Shown one piece after another: positions 1 to 11,322 of a stretch of 64,000 nt of DNA. The stretch is from Lotus japonicus. Lineage: Eukaryota > Streptophyta > Magnoliopsida > Fabales > Fabaceae. Under the pieces are notes generated by a model. That model worked only from the letters and a program-made list of their open reading frames with translations, searched no databases and was not told the origin of the DNA. The number at the start of each line of letters is the position of its first letter. The stretch's first letter is position 1. The position numbers and the translations under genes were made by a program. The stretch covers positions 35,035,158 through 35,099,157 of the forward strand of contig NC_080042.1 of NCBI RefSeq assembly GCF_012489685.1, in the 5' to 3' direction.

Positions 1-1167
1 TCGCTTTCTGACAGGTTAAACATGCAGCTACATACTCAGCCACTTGTCTTTTCATTCCTGGCCACCAAAAATTCACCTTCAAGTCCTGGTACATCTTTTT
101 CATTCCAGGATGAATGCTCAACTTGCTCTTGTGACCTTCGTCCATAATCAACCTCCTCAAGTCAGGGTTGTTAGGTACGCAAACTCTATTCTTACACAGT
201 AGGACATTGTCACTTCCTACCTTGAATTCCGGGTCCTTACCCTGAATTACCAAGTTCCTTTTCCCGAGTAGAAATTCATCTTGTAACTGTTGGTCTCGGA
301 TTTCTTCCATCAATCCATTGGCGATTCTGATCATTCCGAACTTCAGTTCTCCCTCGGATAATCTCACATCTAAGCTCAAATCTCGAAATTGTTCCAGAAG
401 TTGCAGCTCTTTAACCATCATTGACGAGATGTGCATCTTCCTGCTCAAGGCATCAGCCACAACGTTAGCCTTTCCGGGATGATATTGTAGGGTAAACTCG
501 TAATCCTTGAGAAATTCCATCCAGCGTCGTTGTCTCATGTTCAGCTCCTTCTGCTCGAACAAGTACTTCAAGCTCTTGTGATCACTGAATATGGTAAAAT
601 TGCATCCATATAAGTGATGTCTCCAGATTTTCAGCGAAAATATGATGGCAGCGAGTTCTAAGTCATGAGTCGGATAGTTCTTCTCATGAACCTTCAGTTG
701 TCGTGAAGCATAAGCCACCACTTTCCGATGTTGCATCAGCACACATCCCAAACCTTGATGCGAAGCATTACAATACACTTCATACGGTTCCTCTGGTTGC
801 GGTAGGACGAGTACAGGTGACGTCGTCAAACGTTCCTTCATCGTCTGAAAGCTAGTTTCGCACGCTTCGGTCCATGCAAAAGGTTGATCCTTCCTCGTGA
901 GTTGAGTCAAAGGTCCAACAATCTTGGCGAAATTCTCGATGAAACGACGATAATATCCCGCCAAACCGACAAAACTCCTGATCTCAGTCACAGTCCTTGG
1001 TCGTTCCCATGACAATACGGTCTCTACCTTTTCTGGGTCCACAGCTATACCCTCTTTAGGGATCACATGGCCTAAAAATTTTACTTCTTCGAGCCAAAAT
1101 TCGCACTTAGAAGGGTTGGCGTACAACTCTTTCTCCCTCAGTACTTGTAAAACCTGACAAGACTTCA
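1..1167 (-). pseudogene. gypsy pol fragment: RT C-terminus, RNase H, integrase zinc finger
   Basis: Reading the minus strand gives one stop-free frame. It begins in the late RT (ANPSKCEFW, then FLGHVI), continues through the RT thumb ([12 protein letters not shown]) and RNase H ([34 protein letters not shown]), and ends at the window edge inside the integrase HHCC finger (two His, then CLTC). These are standard Ty3/gypsy pol hallmarks. The N-terminal half of RT, including the YxDD box, is absent: homology stops abruptly near 1167. The RNase H segment that normally reads D-A-S reads YCNAS, so the first catalytic Asp is Asn here. Both faults mean the fragment cannot supply a full polymerase, although its frame is open. 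Confidence 0.88.
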
Positions 1168-1671
1168 TGTCTCACGCGTTCGTGATCAAATCGATTGACT
1201 TAAAATCTAAACCTTCACTAAGTCTGGGCCTCTAATATGCTTTAACTCTCCAACACTTCTTAAATGAATATTCATTTCTTAAAACGACAACTCCTTCCCA
1301 AAGGAAATCAATTACTTAACACGAACTTTCCTCCCAAATCCGACTAATCCTCGATCAATTCAAATTCATCTTACACATCCCTCTATCAAAGTCCATTACC
1401 AGTTGTGATTCCGAATATCACCCTCTCAATATTAAGTTGATCAGGCCTAATACATCGAAGGTGGAAATTTAGAAAAACCCACTGGGACAGTCAATGAGTT
1501 CCTATCATCCAGTCGTCACAAATACCCTGATATTAAATCTTCAATGATGTCGCTACGGAACTACACACCCTCGACATCATACGTATACTATCCATACGGA
1601 ATCTCTCTGAGATTCATTCTTCCGCTTCTAGCTTCCTTTTAAACGCATCGGTGCAAGACTACTTTCTAGGC
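1168..1671. other. Degenerate retrotransposon interior
   Basis: This stretch lies between the truncated RT and the gag remnant of the same element. I find no convincing open frame. It presumably holds decayed protease-to-RT linker sequence. Confidence 0.4.
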
Positions 1672-2592
1672 TTAACGTGTTATTCTAAACCTCGTGTAAC
1701 TTCTATAGTTTAAACACGAGCAACAGTCAAATAAAGTCTTAATAGGCGTAATAACTATAAGGTCAAAGCTTAAACGATATAAGTAAGATAGGTGTGTTGC
1801 ATGCGCTACGAGAGTAACGCAGTGTATTATACTAGAATGAAAAAGAATGGTTAGAAGGTTACCATCGTTCTTGCGCTCTCCTCTGGCAAACCCCTCAGCT
1901 CTCTCACCGTCCATGGTATAGACCTTTCCTCTAGCAGTAGGGTGCTTTCCCCTTGCAGTGTTAACAGATGGCTCCCTCTTGGGCGCCTCACAAACCACAG
2001 CTAGATGTCCCACTCGGTTGCAATTAAAGCACCTCGGTCCAGTCGCTGAGCACCTGTTAGCAAAATGTCCAGTCTCCCCACACCTGAAACAAGACACTTG
2101 TTTCCTTGCCCTTCTAGCTATGGCGGGAAACTTGCCCATCATCTTGTTATCAGACGGTCCCGCCTGGAATGTTCTACAGTTCACGGCCAAATGTCCACGT
2201 TGTTTGCACTTGCAGCATTTTGGTCTAGTCACTGAGCACTGAAAGGCGTAGTGTCCAAGCTTTCCACAACGGAAACATGACACAGCCTCCTGGCCAATGG
2301 TGGCGGTCGTCGACTCGCGTGATCCTGGAATAGGGTCTCTTCCCTCAGGATGCTGGTATGGCTTCCACCGTCGGTACTCCTGAGAATTTGATCTCACCGG
2401 TCCTCCAGTTCCAGCTCGGTCCAATCCACTATGCTGGTACTTGAACACCCCGGTTAGTAGTTGAGGTTGCCCAGGTGCAGTCTCCTCAGCGCGTCTGTAA
2501 GCGTCCTCAGTAGCCTGGTTCATCATTGCCTCAATCATTGTAGCTATTGCCTTCGCCATTCGGTCATGGCTTACCATCCTATGCTTAGTCAA
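1672..2592 (-). pseudogene. gypsy gag zinc-knuckle region fused to decayed protease
   Basis: An open frame of 306 codons. The N-terminus (ATMIEAMMNQA) looks like the start of a gypsy gag, but the ~200-residue capsid domain expected next is missing. Instead there is a short linker and then four CCHC knuckles: CFRCGKLGHYAFQC, CCKCKQRGHLAVNC, CFRCGETGHFANRC and CFNCNRVGHLAVVC. Two pairs suggest an internal duplication of a knuckle pair. After VYTMDGERAEGFAR the frame enters a protease-like segment (GNLLTILF, then SFDLIVITP). The expected DSGATHS active site is not in frame. I read this as a gag with an internal deletion and a frameshifted protease. It lies just downstream of the PBS, as gag should. 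Confidence 0.8.
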
Positions 2593-2773
2593 ACAAACAG
2601 TTAGTACTCATCACAAGATAGTCTTTGGCACAACTATACAATATGATCAAGCAATAACTTCCATCAATTCTAAGCGAAAAATCGCTTGCAGACAATCAAT
2701 TTTCACTCTTTGCAGAGTCACACAACCTAGCAAAGAAGACCTATTCCCCAAAGACTCCCGAAAGACTCGACAA

Positions 2774-2785
2774 GCTCTGATACCA
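2774..2785 (-). other. Primer binding site (tRNA-iMet type)
   Basis: The minus strand reads TGGTATCAGAGC three bases after the LTR end. This is the standard plant initiator-Met tRNA primer site and fixes the element's orientation. Confidence 0.9.
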
Positions 2786-3269
2786 CAATGTAACACCCCG
2801 TTTTCGGTGGCGTCACTTTAGTAACCAAAAAGAAACTTAAAGCGGAAAAACGTGAATATTTTTTTTTTCGATATAATTAAAGACTGAAAAGAATGAAACT
2901 CAACAACAAAAGATAACAGAACTAATATACAATAATATTTACAGCCCCCGCTGTAAGTAACAAACCACGTCACGAGTATCCTCCAGTGACAGGAAGTGGT
3001 TAAAAGTAGCGCCCGTAGGCAATATGTACAGACCAAAGGAAAAGTTAAGTGTTCGCAACACCATCCCTCCAAAATGAGAATAAGTTAGCCCAAACGGCCT
3101 AAAACAAGACCCCCTAGTCCAACCAACTCTCTGTGATTTCCGTAGAGAAACCACACAAAAAGCTATCGACAGGAAACTACCCTGTCCCCAACTAGAAACA
3201 TGACGGTCAGAGCTAAGACTCTACTCCTACACTAATTCTATCTCGAGGAGCTCACACCAGCACTCAATC

Positions 3270-3749
3270 CTACATGCTAGCGTGATCGTCGTTCGAATCT
3301 GAATCCAGAACGACCAAGTCTATGTACACCATCCTACCTCCTCTCGCTACCCCGATTCGCTCCGGTGCTGACCTCATGAGCTTAGGGCCCGAGCCAAGAT
3401 CATCGATGACAGCGATGGTGGGTGAGCTAGACTCCGCAGAAGTCCCTCCCACAGGCTCCTCCTTTGAGGGGTCCTCATCATCAGAAGATGACGGTAGTGG
3501 TGGTGGTGCTCCCACTCCTGGTCCGCAGTGCACGCCAGGTGGCAAGTTGAAGCTCACAGTGTACCTCCTCAGCATTCCCTCCGTCAGGTGTCCCAGTCGG
3601 TCGACGCGGTCCTCCATAATCATCCCCGAATAGGTCGCACGGTGGCCAGCGGGGTCGACCACCCATGAACCGGGGTCATCCTGGTCTAGCATCTCAAACC
3701 GGGTCCCCCCCGAGGGGTGGACCATCGTAAACCAGTCCGCCATAGACAT
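3270..3749 (-). CDS. LTR-encoded acidic protein, intact copy (159 aa)
   Basis: This ORF lies wholly inside the 4.2-kb LTR. The start chosen is the ATG at 3749 because the related LTRs share a start there and TGTCAG sits immediately upstream. The N-terminal ~70 residues are conserved with LTR copies 2 and 3: ADWFTMVHPSGG, then WVVDPAGHRATY, MEDRVDRLGHLTEG and RRYTVSFNLPP. Next comes a Pro/Ser linker and an acidic run (SSSDDEDPS). It ends in an acidic, Asp/Ser-rich tail (LDSDSNDDHASM). I do not recognise the family, and see no signal peptide, membrane segment, zinc site or enzyme motif. The frame is open although the homologous protein in the other subfamily differs at about half its positions, which suggests past coding constraint. 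The upstream 62 in-frame codons look like non-coding leader. Confidence 0.6.
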   Translation of the reverse strand: MSMADWFTMVHPSGGTRFEMLDQDDPGSWVVDPAGHRATYSGMIMEDRVDRLGHLTEGMLRRYTVSFNLPPGVHCGPGVGAPPPLPSSSDDEDPSKEEPVGGTSAESSSPTIAVIDDLGSGPKLMRSAPERIGVARGGRMVYIDLVVLDSDSNDDHASM

Positions 3750-4434
3750 CTGACAATGGGCGTAGTCCGCCAAAGCACACACAGAAGACACGAGGGTCAA
3801 CTCCAAAGAATTATGTAAGTAATAAATCCAATAGGTAAAGATAAGGAGTAGCCACTTAGGCTTATAAGTTAGAGATAGCATCCTAGGGTTGTACAGTTCA
3901 CAATGAATATAAAAGACGATAATAACAAATAGCATGCATCAAATAGATTTAACAAGTATCAATCACACTCAGCGACTAAGTTAGTATGCGTGTTGCATGA
4001 AATGCAATGCTGGTTGACAAGATGCATTCCGGAAAGATGGGCATCAAAGAGTCAGCCCTAACACCAGCCACGGTTGGACCATTTCTGCTCGCGTGTCTCT
4101 TACACCACACAAAGCATAGTCAGATCAGCAGTGAACCCGAAGGTCTGCATTTCCGTCTGCTACTAAGAATCACCGCAGTGTTCTTATATGGAAATCCGGG
4201 TCTTATGACCATTTTGGAATCCATCGTGGTCCGATAATCCGCCGTGTATTAACCTCAAAATGAGTGCATGAATGCAAAGTGATTAGCCAAACAACGTCTC
4301 CGACCTCACTCGACACGTCGCCACGTGTTCTAACTAACTTACTGTCTCTATAAGGAATACCCTAAGGTAAATGTCGATTCTGCGACAAAATACAATTAAT
4401 CATAAAAAGAGTGCAATCACTCACGATAACTCTT

Positions 4435-4700
4435 CGAGTCATCAATGCTTTCACGAAGTCTCACGCTTCAGTGAAGTCTTATACAATCACGAAGTCTCAC
4501 GCTCCAGTGAAGTTTTATGCTTTCACGAGGTCTCACGCCTCAGTGAATTTACACACTTGCACGAAGTCTCACGCTTCAGTGAAGTTTCATGCTGTTCACG
4601 AGGTCTCACGCCTCAGTGAAGATCCATGCTTTTCACGAGGTCTCACGCCTCAGTGAAGATTCACGCTTTCACAAGGTCTCACGCCTTAGTGAAGCTTCTC
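4435..4700. repeat. Hairpin minisatellite in LTR copy 1, 7 units
   Basis: Seven imperfect units of about 35-39 bp share a core like TTCACGAGGTCTCACGCCT followed by CAGTGAA. Each unit can fold, because TTCAC-GAGG pairs with CCTC-GTGAA around a short loop. The related LTR at 57254-61156 has four units. The plus-strand subfamily LTRs lack the array. Short ORFs here just reflect repeat periodicity. Confidence 0.85.
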
Positions 4701-6289
4701 GGCTCATCCCTTGGATGGCTAAACAAACTGCTCAAAGAGCGAAGGAGTATCAACATACTCAGAACTTACAATTTCCCTAAAACTTGGATTCGATGATACT
4801 TCTCATTTTTCAAAACTAAAATTCAATCCTAAGCTTGCATCCGAGATTGTTATCTTTATTTAAAGGTTTAGAGGTTGTTTAATATCTTATGAGTTTTCCT
4901 TGTAAAAATAGGGTCCATTTAGTCTTATCGTAATTCCTATGAGTTTCAAAGATCCCATAATTCCAAGTAATTCCCAGAGAATGTCTCGATCCACTAAAAC
5001 AATAACAAGGCCCGAACTCCGTTCGTCCCGTCAAACTTTCTAAATATCTCATAAAAATTTGGCATGACCTGCCTGTTATCCTCACTCTCCAGTACCACAG
5101 ATATATGTGTAATAACATAGTTTAATTAGCACAATCCAACAATCATAGCTCATGTATCAACACATCCTAAATTAACCACGTAGCACTTAGCATATAGAGC
5201 AGATATCACACATCCTAGATTAACCATTTAGCACATAGCATGTAATTCAAACTCAAAAACAGTCAATAGATGAATAATCTTCATTGTCAGCCGAAGCCTC
5301 AGAAAACTTTTTCCCAATCAAACACAAACAAGTGCATAAACAGTAAATCAAGTCGAATGCGTCGATACCTAAAGCATTAGCTAATAGTTCAGTGAGTAGC
5401 CCTCACCTGTAGCTCCTCCAGGGTTCTCTTCACACGCTCCTTCACAATCAACTCCTTGTTCTTCGGGAAATTCCTCAAAAGAACCTTTAGAGCAAAAACC
5501 ACAGAAATCAATCACAATGAGTCAGAAATTCAGCAAACAATATATACTAGGGTTACACGAAGTAGCATATACTCCGAGGTACGATAATCTAACGAAATCG
5601 GACAAGTTTTCGAAAAAGAAATTTTCCCCCTCCCCAAGGGTAGCTCACGGCCACACACAACAATTGTGTGCGCCGACTTTTCTTCGATCAAACTTGGTTC
5701 CTAGGTTATTATTAGTCGTAACTAAGGGGAATCTAAACTCGAAAAAATTATCGGATCGAAAACTGTCGCAGGGGTATTTTGGTCATTAGTTTCAGCTCAG
5801 AATTTCAAAATTGAAATTTCGAAAAAAAAAATTGATGAGGACGTCAACAACGACGTTTATGACGACTAATCCTACTAGCACTAAGCTAAGTCGATAGTTT
5901 TCAGCTTAAAGGTTGCAACTTTGCTTAAAAATGGGTATTTCCCATAGAAATTGATTCCGGCGGCATTTCGGCGACATTCGGCAAAATGTAATCCGCTAGA
6001 AGTACTCTTGGGCACGTAGGGAAGATGTTTAGACACTAAAATCAAGCTATTTGGACAGTTTTACAAAAAGCTCCAAACTTTGAGCACAGAAAGACATAGA
6101 AGAAGTCGACAGAATTGACGATCAGAAGTGAGGGATAGTAACTATACCTCGTAGACTTCAAGTAGCAACGAAATGTGAAGCAATCGGGCAAGAAACGGCG
6201 AAAATCAAATCCTCCTCCTCCTCCAATGAAGCTCGCGGGTTTGAGAGAGAAATGGGCGAGTTTTTGCCAAAATTTTTCATTTCCTGGCT

Positions 6290-6296
6290 ATTTATA
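6290..6296 (-). promoter_or_regulatory. Putative LTR TATA box (copy 1)
   Basis: The minus strand reads CCTATAAATAGCC. The other LTR copies have a TATA box at the same relative place (34842-34848 and 60431-60438). Each is followed 130-160 bp downstream by a CGAG/GTA donor-like site. Confidence 0.6.
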
Positions 6297-7007
6297 GGTT
6301 TTGGAAAATGCGGAAAAATGAAAATTTCGCGATTCTGATTTTTCCTGCGCATTCCTCGTAGAATTCTAAGATAGGTTTTGGCGACAGAATTCCAAAACTC
6401 AAAAGATGTTTCTTGGAATTAAGGTAAACGATTCAAAATCGGTGTAAATCTATTTTACCCGAAAAACTACTTTTTGCAGTGAATGTCGGAAGAGAAAACT
6501 TCCTTCTGAAGAAAGATTGGAAACATCAAGAGAAATGGGTGTACGCGTGTGGAATCTTCATTTGAAGCTCCGAATAGAAAAAGTCTTCATCGTCGGTTGA
6601 ATTTAGGTTTCTTGAACTATCAGGGTTTCGGTTTCGGCAAACTTCCGAGTACTGGAATTTGGTGTTCGTACATTCTAGGGTTTCGTATCGAAACGCTTGT
6701 TTATAGATGAATAAGAGAAGTTTTAACATTTCTCTAAAGATTTTTTGGAATTAGTTTCCATCGTGTCTTAAAGTGTAAATTAGCTATTTACTAGTGCCTT
6801 TGCCCTAGGTTTAGGCGAATATTAGTCGTGTTATAACTTTTATCGATTTTGATACAATCCTTAGACTTTTCCTGAACTTTCTCCTTCATAAAATTTACTC
6901 CATACAATAAACTCTTGTTCAGGTTTCTCTTCACGATACATCAACCTAATCGTGAATAGGAATTTTATTCACTTATTCTAAACTTAAAACTTGGGTCTTA
7001 CAATGAA

Positions 7008-7481
7008 AGGTGTCAGGCGACGATTCTTTTCCTGGAGATTGAGAATAAGGTGCGTGATCTGGATGCTCAGTGGCTGGGGGCTTTAGGATGCTCTAGTATC
7101 CCGACGGCTACTTTGTTCCCGAAGGTGTTTGAGAGGGCCTCTTTGCTTGTCCTTGCTGGTCTTTCTGTCTCCGAGGTTGGCAGCGGTGAAAAGTCCATGT
7201 GTTGTCCTCAAAGACCTCGTGAGCTTCCCCTCTGCCTTCCTGAGGTTTCTTCTCAGGTGTTATGGCTTGCTCAGGAAGGACATGGCTTCTCCGTTTGTTT
7301 TGGTGATCAAAGCTCTGTTTTCAGGCTCGCCTCCTTTGCTGTTTCGGCTGCTGATTGGATGGTAAAGGCTTCCCATGACTGGTCTAGGGTGCAGGAGGGT
7401 GTGGAACCCTTGGCATTTGAGTCAGGTTCCTCTCCTCCCGCCTTTGAGGTTGTTAATTTTTCTGATGGGCCTAGTCAAAGA
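7008..7481 (+). pseudogene. LINE-like ORF remnant, part 1 (split by a solo LTR)
   Basis: An open frame from at least 7050 runs up to the insertion point of the solo LTR. With the LTR and one target duplicate removed, it continues in the same frame from about 11473 for some 60 codons. It contains hydrophobic and Trp-rich stretches (DLDAQWLGALGC, then AADWMVKASHDW). I cannot assign a confident domain. Position, later AT-hook-like motifs and the poly-A end at 12127 suggest a LINE ORF1, though a captured host retrocopy is possible. The left boundary is the gypsy element at 7002. Confidence 0.35.
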
Positions 7482-10417
7482 TGTAAGACCCAAGTTTTTA
7501 GGTATAGATTAAGTAGATTAATTTCCTATTCACGCCTAGGTTTCGGTGTATCGTGACAAGAACCTGAACAAGTGTTTTCTGTTTTGGATAACCTAATGAA
7601 GAAGAAAGTTCAGGAAATGACTAAGGATAGTACAGTAGTTAGTTTAGGTGATAGTTTGAGCCATTTCCATACCCGGCTAAGGTTGAGAGTGTCAGAAAAA
7701 TGCTATTTCCGCTCCTAGAGCATTATCTAAGCGAAATTAAAAATCGTTAGAAAAATAAGAACCTTCGCATATTTTTCCCATGACCATTGTTTCGCTACGG
7801 AACTCTGGACTGAACACACGATAGGTTTGGCTTCTCGGAAGTCCGTCGAAGCCAGGTCTTATCTTCTCGGGGACTTTAATTAAGACCCTGAATGAAGAGT
7901 TTTTCTATTCGGAGCTTTTAACGAAGTTTCCGTCTGCGAGACCTCATTTATTTCGACGATTGCAATCTTTCTTCAGAAGGAAGTTTCTTCATCTGATGCC
8001 AACTGCAAAAAGTAGTTTTCTGGCGTATTTTGACCCATACTACGTTTGAATCGTTTTCTTCAATTTAAAGAACCTCATTTTGAGTTTTGGCATTCTGTCG
8101 CCAAATATTCACTTCTTATCAGTAGATGAAAGTACCAGGACGACCGGATCCGAGAAACCTTCATTTTTCCTTTTTTTTTTCCCCTCTGCTAAAAAAGAAA
8201 GGGAAATGAGAAATTTCCCACCAAGTGAGAGAGAGAGAGACACGGGCGGGTAGAGAGAGAGATGAGGAGAGAAAATTCTCGATTCTTGTCCGATCGACCC
8301 GATTTCAGTTGCATTGGATCGACGACGAGGTAACCTTTCTACTTCTTGCCTACGTTTCTGTTTTCCCTTGTGTTTCTCTATGTCTTCATGTGTTCAAAGT
8401 TTCGAGCATTTTGCAAAAACATCTTTTTAATTCGTTTTCTTCTTTCAATCATCATCTATACATTTCCTGCATTCCATATTCACTGCTGGTGCGCTTAGAT
8501 TTTCACCGAGTCGCTGTAGATCTGAAAATCTAACTCAAAAACCCATTTCTCTGTGAGTTTGCTTTTTGAACCAAAACTTCACGACTTAACTTAGTGCCTT
8601 TAGGATTAGTTGCTATAAACGGAATTTTCTACAACCCTATCTTGAGCCTAAAATCTTGACCCAAATACCCCTATTTGAATTTCAATTCCGATAATTTTTC
8701 CGAGCATTGTTTTACCCTAGTTATGACCTGAGATTACCTAGGATTTAAATTAGATCGAAGAAAAAGCGCCGAAGTGCTAAATTTTGGAGGAGGGCCGAGA
8801 GCTCATTGAGGGGGGGGGGGAGAAAATTCCTTTCGCGAAAACTCTTCCTTTCGACCTAGATTATCGTACTCTGAAGCTTTTAAAGTTTCGCCTAACGTTA
8901 GTTAATACTGTTTAGATTGTATTCACTGTTTCGACTGAATAACGTTATGTTTGCTCAAAGGTTTGGTTTTGGAAACCTTGGGAGCTTGCTAATGACTTTG
9001 GCGTCGATAACTTTGACTTGCTTATTAGATTGTGATGATGTTGATTGAGCTGAATTGGAAAATATTTTCTGAGGCTTCAGCCGTTGTTAAATTGTGTCTC
9101 CGTTTTCTGGGCTTCGGCCGACATATGTGTTTATGTTTGATTGTTGTTGACTGAATCACTTGTTTTATATGTGCTAAGTGGCTAATTATAGGTTGTGTTG
9201 ATATATGCAAATATGCTTGTTGGATTGCACTCATTGAATTGTGCAATTATATATGTATATATCTATTGATCGTCGGAGTGTGGGGAAACGTGAGGTTAGG
9301 CCATGCTAGTGACGGAATATTTAAGGGAATGATTAACAGGTCGGACCAAGGTTCGAACCTTTGAAGTTTTAGGAGATTGAGACCTTCTCAGGGAATTACA
9401 TGGGTTTGATGGAATCTTAGGACTTATGGAGTTAGAGACAAAAAGGAATAGAAATTGTTTTACAAATGAAATTCATAATACACTAAACAACATTAGAAAA
9501 CTTTATAATAGTGATAATCTATGAAGAATGCTTAGGGCTTGGATAAGAGTTTTCGAAAAATGAGAAGTGTCGGTGATCCAAGTTTTTGGGAAAACTCTAT
9601 GTGCTTTGGAACCTTTTCCCCAATGGGTTTAATGTTAGGCTACCTAAGGGTTAAGTCTAGGAAACTAATAAGTTTCTAAGTACGTTGTACACTTTTGCTC
9701 GGAGAGCAGCTTGACCATCTAAAAGATGAGTTAGATGACTCGAGTAGTCATCAAGGGTGTTTGCACTCTTTTGATGTTGGGAATTGGGGTCGATGATGCA
9801 GCAATTACCTTAGGGTATTTTAGAGACAATATTCTTAGCTAGACACTTTGCGTTTATGAGGACGATATAATGTTTGGCTAACTATATTGCATCATTCATT
9901 CATGTTTGAGGTTATGAGGCGGTACACCGGACCTCGGTGGACCCAGTGGGGATCGAAAGATTGGGTTTTCACATAAAAACACCAAGATTGTTCTTAACTA
10001 GAAGACTTAGTAGCTAACCTACGAGTTAAGGCCGATCTGACTACAATTAGGTGGTAAGTGACACCCGAGCGGAGTGGTTAAACACAAGGGCATGTGTTAG
10101 GACTGACTCGATGGTGTGCCCAGACTTTCCGGAGCATTTTTTTAGCATGACATTGCATTTCATACCATGCACTTGATGACTTGACGGTTGGATGTTAATG
10201 AACATCGTTATGTTATTTGATGAATTGATAAATAATGTATATTGTTATTACAACCTGAGGATATGATACTATATGCCATGATAAAACCTATGGAACCCAA
10301 GTATATATCCCCTTATGTTTTATTTGTTGTATGTATTATATACACTATTCTGTGAGTTAACCCTTGCACCTTGCCTTGTGTGTATTTTTTGTGTTTGGGC
10401 GGTAGGCAAACTGTCAA

Positions 10418-11014
10418 ATGTCTCTGGGAGACTGGTTCTCGACGGTTCACCCTTCGGGGGGGATTCACTACGAGATGATTGATCGGATCAACCCTGCCGC
10501 TTGGGTGATGGACCCCGCCAATCACCGCGTGACTTACAAGGGGAGACAGATGGAGGATAGGATTGACGAGCATGGAGACTTGACGAAGGGAGCACTGCGG
10601 AAGTATACACAGGCCTTTGACTTGACACCGACGGTTCGCTTTGGACCCAGCTGTAGGATGCGACCACCTTCACCGCCGTCGTCGTCTAAGGAGTAGGATC
10701 CGTCTAAGATTGGCGCTGCTATAGGAGCACCCCATGGACCGACACCTCCTGCTGCCATTGACCCTACGGACATTGTGTCTTCTTCGAGGCTCGTGGAGCC
10801 AAAGAAGGAGCCAGTTGCCACACCTTCCACTCTTTTGGGTGCGTCCACTTCCTCTTATGGATATCGAGTGAAACCTTTGGTTCACGTGATGGAGGAGGAC
10901 ATTGCCACCGACGTGGTTGACTTGGAGACAGGCTTGACTAGGGTAGTGCGTAGGACTGTGAGGAGAGAAGTTATGGATTTGGATGTCGACGTGATCACTG
11001 TGGATTCCGAGTGA
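10418..11014 (+). pseudogene. LTR-encoded acidic protein, one nonsense codon
   Basis: ATG at 10418 starts MSLGDWFSTVHPSGG. The frame runs through WVMDPANHRVTYKG, MEDRIDEHGDLTKG and RPPSPPSSSKE to a TAG at 10694-10696. The same frame then continues without further stops to TGA at 11012-11014 (SSSRLVEPKKEPVATPST, then VVRRTVRREVMDLDVDV). In copy 3 the matching codon is GAG, so a single G-to-T change truncates this one. The full frame would be about 198 residues. Upstream there is TGTCAA in place of the TGTCAG seen in the other copies. Function unknown. Confidence 0.6.
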
Positions 11015-11271
11015 CTGGGTTAGGTGTATATAGTCGTAGCTCTGATTCGTCAGTTGCACATTTTGGGACAGGGTAGATTCCGGACAGTTGCACAGGGAGT
11101 AGTCGGACGTTAGGAGGTCTTGAGGAGGCTGTTTTGGGTTGACTCTCCCACACTTTGGAGGATTGTAATTATAACTCTTACACTTGATCACTAGATGCGT
11201 ACATTTTGCCTTCGGGCGTACTTTTGTCACTTGTAGGTACTGGTGGCACTTATAGTTACAACAGGGGTTGT

Positions 11272-11321
<50 letters not shown>

Positions 11322-11322
11322 G
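11272..11322. repeat. (AC)n(AT)n microsatellite
   Basis: A dinucleotide run, ACACAC with interruptions followed by ATATAT, inside LTR copy 2. Copy 3 has only a short ATATAT at the same place (45903-45916). Confidence 0.9.

Larger units (their letters stand above)
1..7002 (-). mobile_element. Ty3/gypsy LTR retrotransposon, partial and internally deleted
   Basis: The element reads leftwards and is cut by the left edge of the window. In element order there is a 5' LTR (7002 to 2789), a tRNA-iMet-type primer binding site (2785-2774), a rearranged gag/protease remnant (2592-1672), a degenerate stretch, then RT, RNase H and the integrase zinc finger (1167 to 1). The 4.2-kb LTR, iMet PBS and pol order fit plant chromovirus-like gypsy elements such as Tekay/Del, but no chromodomain is in view, so the lineage is inference. 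The capsid part of gag and the N-terminal RT are missing, so the copy is not autonomous. The 3' LTR lies outside the window, so its target duplication cannot be checked. Confidence 0.9.
2789..7002 (-). mobile_element. 5' LTR of the gypsy element, 4.2 kb (LTR copy 1)
   Basis: On the plus strand it starts TGTAACACCC and ends GGGTCTTACA, giving TGTAA/TTACA termini, and it abuts the PBS. It is collinear with the solo LTR at 57254-61156 and, more distantly, with the plus-strand LTRs at 7482-11467 and 21902-46058. In element orientation it has about 0.7 kb upstream of a TATA box (6290-6296), a GAG/GTA donor-like site (6046 region equivalent at 6146-6150), a hairpin minisatellite, and a conserved ORF (3749 to 3270). 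An LTR this long carrying an ORF is unusual. Confidence 0.9.

Noticed and set aside
4435..4700. CRISPR-like array of spaced ~36-bp units
   Set aside because: The units run without unique spacers and lie in a plant LTR; it is a minisatellite.
4371..4780. Overlapping 60-80 codon frames with repeated HEVSRxSE peptides
   Set aside because: They are produced by the minisatellite periodicity in a non-coding part of the LTR, and the same units occur in several frames.
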